Source: Candidatus Fraserbacteria bacterium | Lineage (GTDB): Bacteria; Bipolaricaulota; Bipolaricaulia; RBG-16-55-9; JAJCYT01 | DNA: 64,000 nucleotides | Direction: 5' to 3' | NCBI GenBank assembly: GCA_029262795.1 | Contig: JAJCYT010000025.1 | Span: 1-64,000, forward strand | In this document: one piece after another, positions 63,045 through 64,000 of the stretch | Layout of the letters: every line of letters starts with the position of its first letter | Position numbering within the stretch: position 1 is the stretch's first letter | The notes under the pieces: generated by a model | What the model saw: the letters and a program-made list of their open reading frames with translations, nothing else | Told to the model about the DNA's origin: nothing | The model's database searches: none | Position numbers and translations under genes: made by a program

Positions 63045-63168
63045 TTAATCTGTTCGGATTTTCTCCGGCAATCCCATGTGTCCTTTGATAAAAGCACCTT
63101 TGGTTTTCGGGCTGAGGGGTTTAATCTTCTTCTTGCGTTTCAACTTTTTGCAATACCAGTTTCGGCAT
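63045..63168 (-). pseudogene. Truncated, frameshifted copy of the HTH gene (copy 2)
   Basis: From the ATG at 63168 the frame reads MPKLVLQ then diverges and stops at 63121 after 15 codons. The +1 frame continues with KLKRKKKIKPLSPKTKGAFI and MGLPEKIRTD to a stop at 63045, where the intact copy reads LERKKHFKLLSLES..SWKAKAIHLYLMSRPEGWD. A single frameshift plus loss of the C-terminal two thirds explains this. The upstream 60 bp are conserved with copy 1. Confidence 0.65.
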
Positions 63169-63232
63169 GATTGATCTTTTCTGTCCAGTTGAAGTTCATT
63201 CACTGAGCGATAAGATCCTCGTAAAGTGTCGT
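63169..63232 (-). promoter_or_regulatory. Conserved upstream region of HTH copy 2
   Basis: CCTCATCACGACACTTTACG then GATCTTATCGCTCA parallels the stretch before copy 1. The shared element is retained although the downstream gene has decayed. Confidence 0.4.
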
Positions 63233-63254
63233 GATGAGGTGTTTTTTGGAAAGA

Positions 63255-63288
63255 AATAGCGCCCGCCGTTAAACATGCGGACGCTATT
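63255..63288 (-). terminator. Terminator of the partial propeller gene
   Basis: On the minus strand AATAGCGTCCGC pairs with GCGGGCGCTATT (12 pairs including one G-T) around a 10-base loop, followed by TCTTTCC. It lies 31 bp after the stop of the propeller gene at 63320. Confidence 0.7.
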
Positions 63289-63319
63289 GTTGGATAAATT
63301 TCCTTTTCAATATGAAACA

Positions 63320-64000
63320 TTAGAAAGCCAGCTTGAAACCTTCTGGATCGGCGACACTGGCATCGACCTGTCCTCCTGCACACGCGGCGGCACAGAGAAC
63401 ATTTTCGCTGCCGCTGCCATCCAGGTTGGCTCGCATAATGCGATCTGAACCAACATTGGCCCAGTACATTTTGCTTCTGGCCAGATCCAGAGCGATGCCT
63501 CGAGGATCATTCACATCCGCGTTAATTTGTCCACATGCAGCTTGGCAAATGAGGATTTCACTGCCCGTGCCGTCCAGGTTGGCTCGCATGATGTGATCGG
63601 CGGAACGATCTGTCCAATACATTTTGCCACTGGCAATATCCAAGGCGATGTAAGTTGGCGAATCGATAGCTGCATTGACTTCGCCGCCCGCGCATAATGC
63701 GTTGCAGAGAATGTTTTCGCTGCTGCTGCCATCCAGGTTGGCTCGCATGATGCGGTTGCTTGGATTTCCATTGGTCCAATACATTTTGCCAGCTGCAATG
63801 TCCAAGGCGATACCTCTTGGACTATCCATATCGGCATTAATATTGCCCCCTGTACAAGGGCCTGCTTGACAGACCAGATTTTCACTGCCGCTGCCGTCCA
63901 GGTTGGCTCGCTTAACGCGCTCGCCAACTACACCCGAACTATCGACCCAGTACATTTTTCCGGCGGCTAAGTCAAGGGTGATATCGGTCGGTTGATCAAA
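63320..64000 (-). CDS. YWTD beta-propeller protein, paralogue 3, 5' part outside window
   Basis: The frame is open to the end of the window (226 residues seen, N-terminus missing). It consists of four regular ~43-residue blades: xMYWxD/N..., R(M/V)(K/R)RANLDGSGSENLxC, then GIALDIA(A/S)GKMYW. The pattern is classical LDL-receptor YWTD and much more regular than paralogues 1 and 2. Cys residues occur in xxLVCQAGPCTGG-type linkers. It ends with EGFKLAF. A terminator lies 31 bp beyond the stop. Confidence 0.8.
   Translation of the reverse strand, partial: FDQPTDITLDLAAGKMYWVDSSGVVGERVKRANLDGSGSENLVCQAGPCTGGNINADMDSPRGIALDIAAGKMYWTNGNPSNRIMRANLDGSSSENILCNALCAGGEVNAAIDSPTYIALDIASGKMYWTDRSADHIMRANLDGTGSEILICQAACGQINADVNDPRGIALDLARSKMYWANVGSDRIMRANLDGSGSENVLCAAACAGGQVDASVADPEGFKLAF

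Overview
The window looks like a chromosomal segment of a free-living Gram-negative bacterium of moderate GC (judged by eye). The evidence is exported lipoproteins with lipoboxes, a Tat substrate, a TRAP-type permease, a UbiE methyltransferase, a NagD-type phosphatase and housekeeping genes (proS, pheST, moaA, rnhB, gpmI, a prenyl synthase). I cannot place it to a phylum from sequence alone. Start codons are diverse (many GTG and TTG) but are usually backed by a clear GGAGG-like ribosome binding site, and I used these to trim many starts.

Layout. 1-141: tail of an IS3-family transposase. 272-5100: tight four-gene + strand operon (SDR dehydrogenase, PEP-hydrolase-like TIM barrel, Tm-1-like ATP-binding protein, Old-Yellow-Enzyme/FAD oxidoreductase), probably an uncharacterised catabolic pathway. 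It is followed by a serine beta-lactamase-family hydrolase and a convergent TRAP permease pair lacking its binding protein. 8947-16245: ten-gene minus-strand Mrp-type cation/proton antiporter operon in which MrpA is split and three NuoL/M/N-like subunits are present. 16.3-27.4 kb: accessory zone with two internally deleted IS6-family elements, an IS1380-type fragment, a HigBA-like toxin-antitoxin pair whose toxin carries a stop codon, an ABC exporter, a DUF885 hydrolase, a DUF192 protein, a small CxxC zinc protein, a methyltransferase and a hemolysin III protein flanked by repeats. 27.4-35.5 kb: two very large divergent surface proteins, a beta-helix/DUF11/LamG lipoprotein and a collagen-like protein. 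35.5-44.8 kb: hydrolases, tRNA-Pro, subtilase, HAD phosphatase, anchored cyclophilin, RNase Z-like protein, RNase HII, MoaA and a glyoxalase-II-like enzyme. 44.9-52.6 kb: proS and pheST with a peroxiredoxin, an acetyltransferase and a membrane protein between. 52.6-60.1 kb: an exported protein with a poly-A frameshift, a structured RNA candidate, and the gpmI-prenyl synthase-Asp23-ubiE operon, then a thioredoxin-fold membrane protein, a TetR regulator, a Tat protein and an isocitrate/isopropylmalate dehydrogenase. 60.2-64 kb: three paralogous YWTD beta-propeller proteins, two of them preceded on the minus strand by copies of one HTH gene and its promoter region.

The observation I rate highest is a pair of matching leader-peptide modules in front of proS and pheST. 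Each has a good promoter, a short ORF carrying codons for the cognate amino acid, and the same C-run/TTY/G5 hairpin in the same reading phase two bases before the TAA. This looks like a shared ribosome-mediated regulatory element for aminoacyl-tRNA synthetases. Other leads are the structured RNA at 53.2-53.4 kb, the duplicated HTH/propeller module, the four-gene catabolic operon and the short repeats around the hemolysin III gene.
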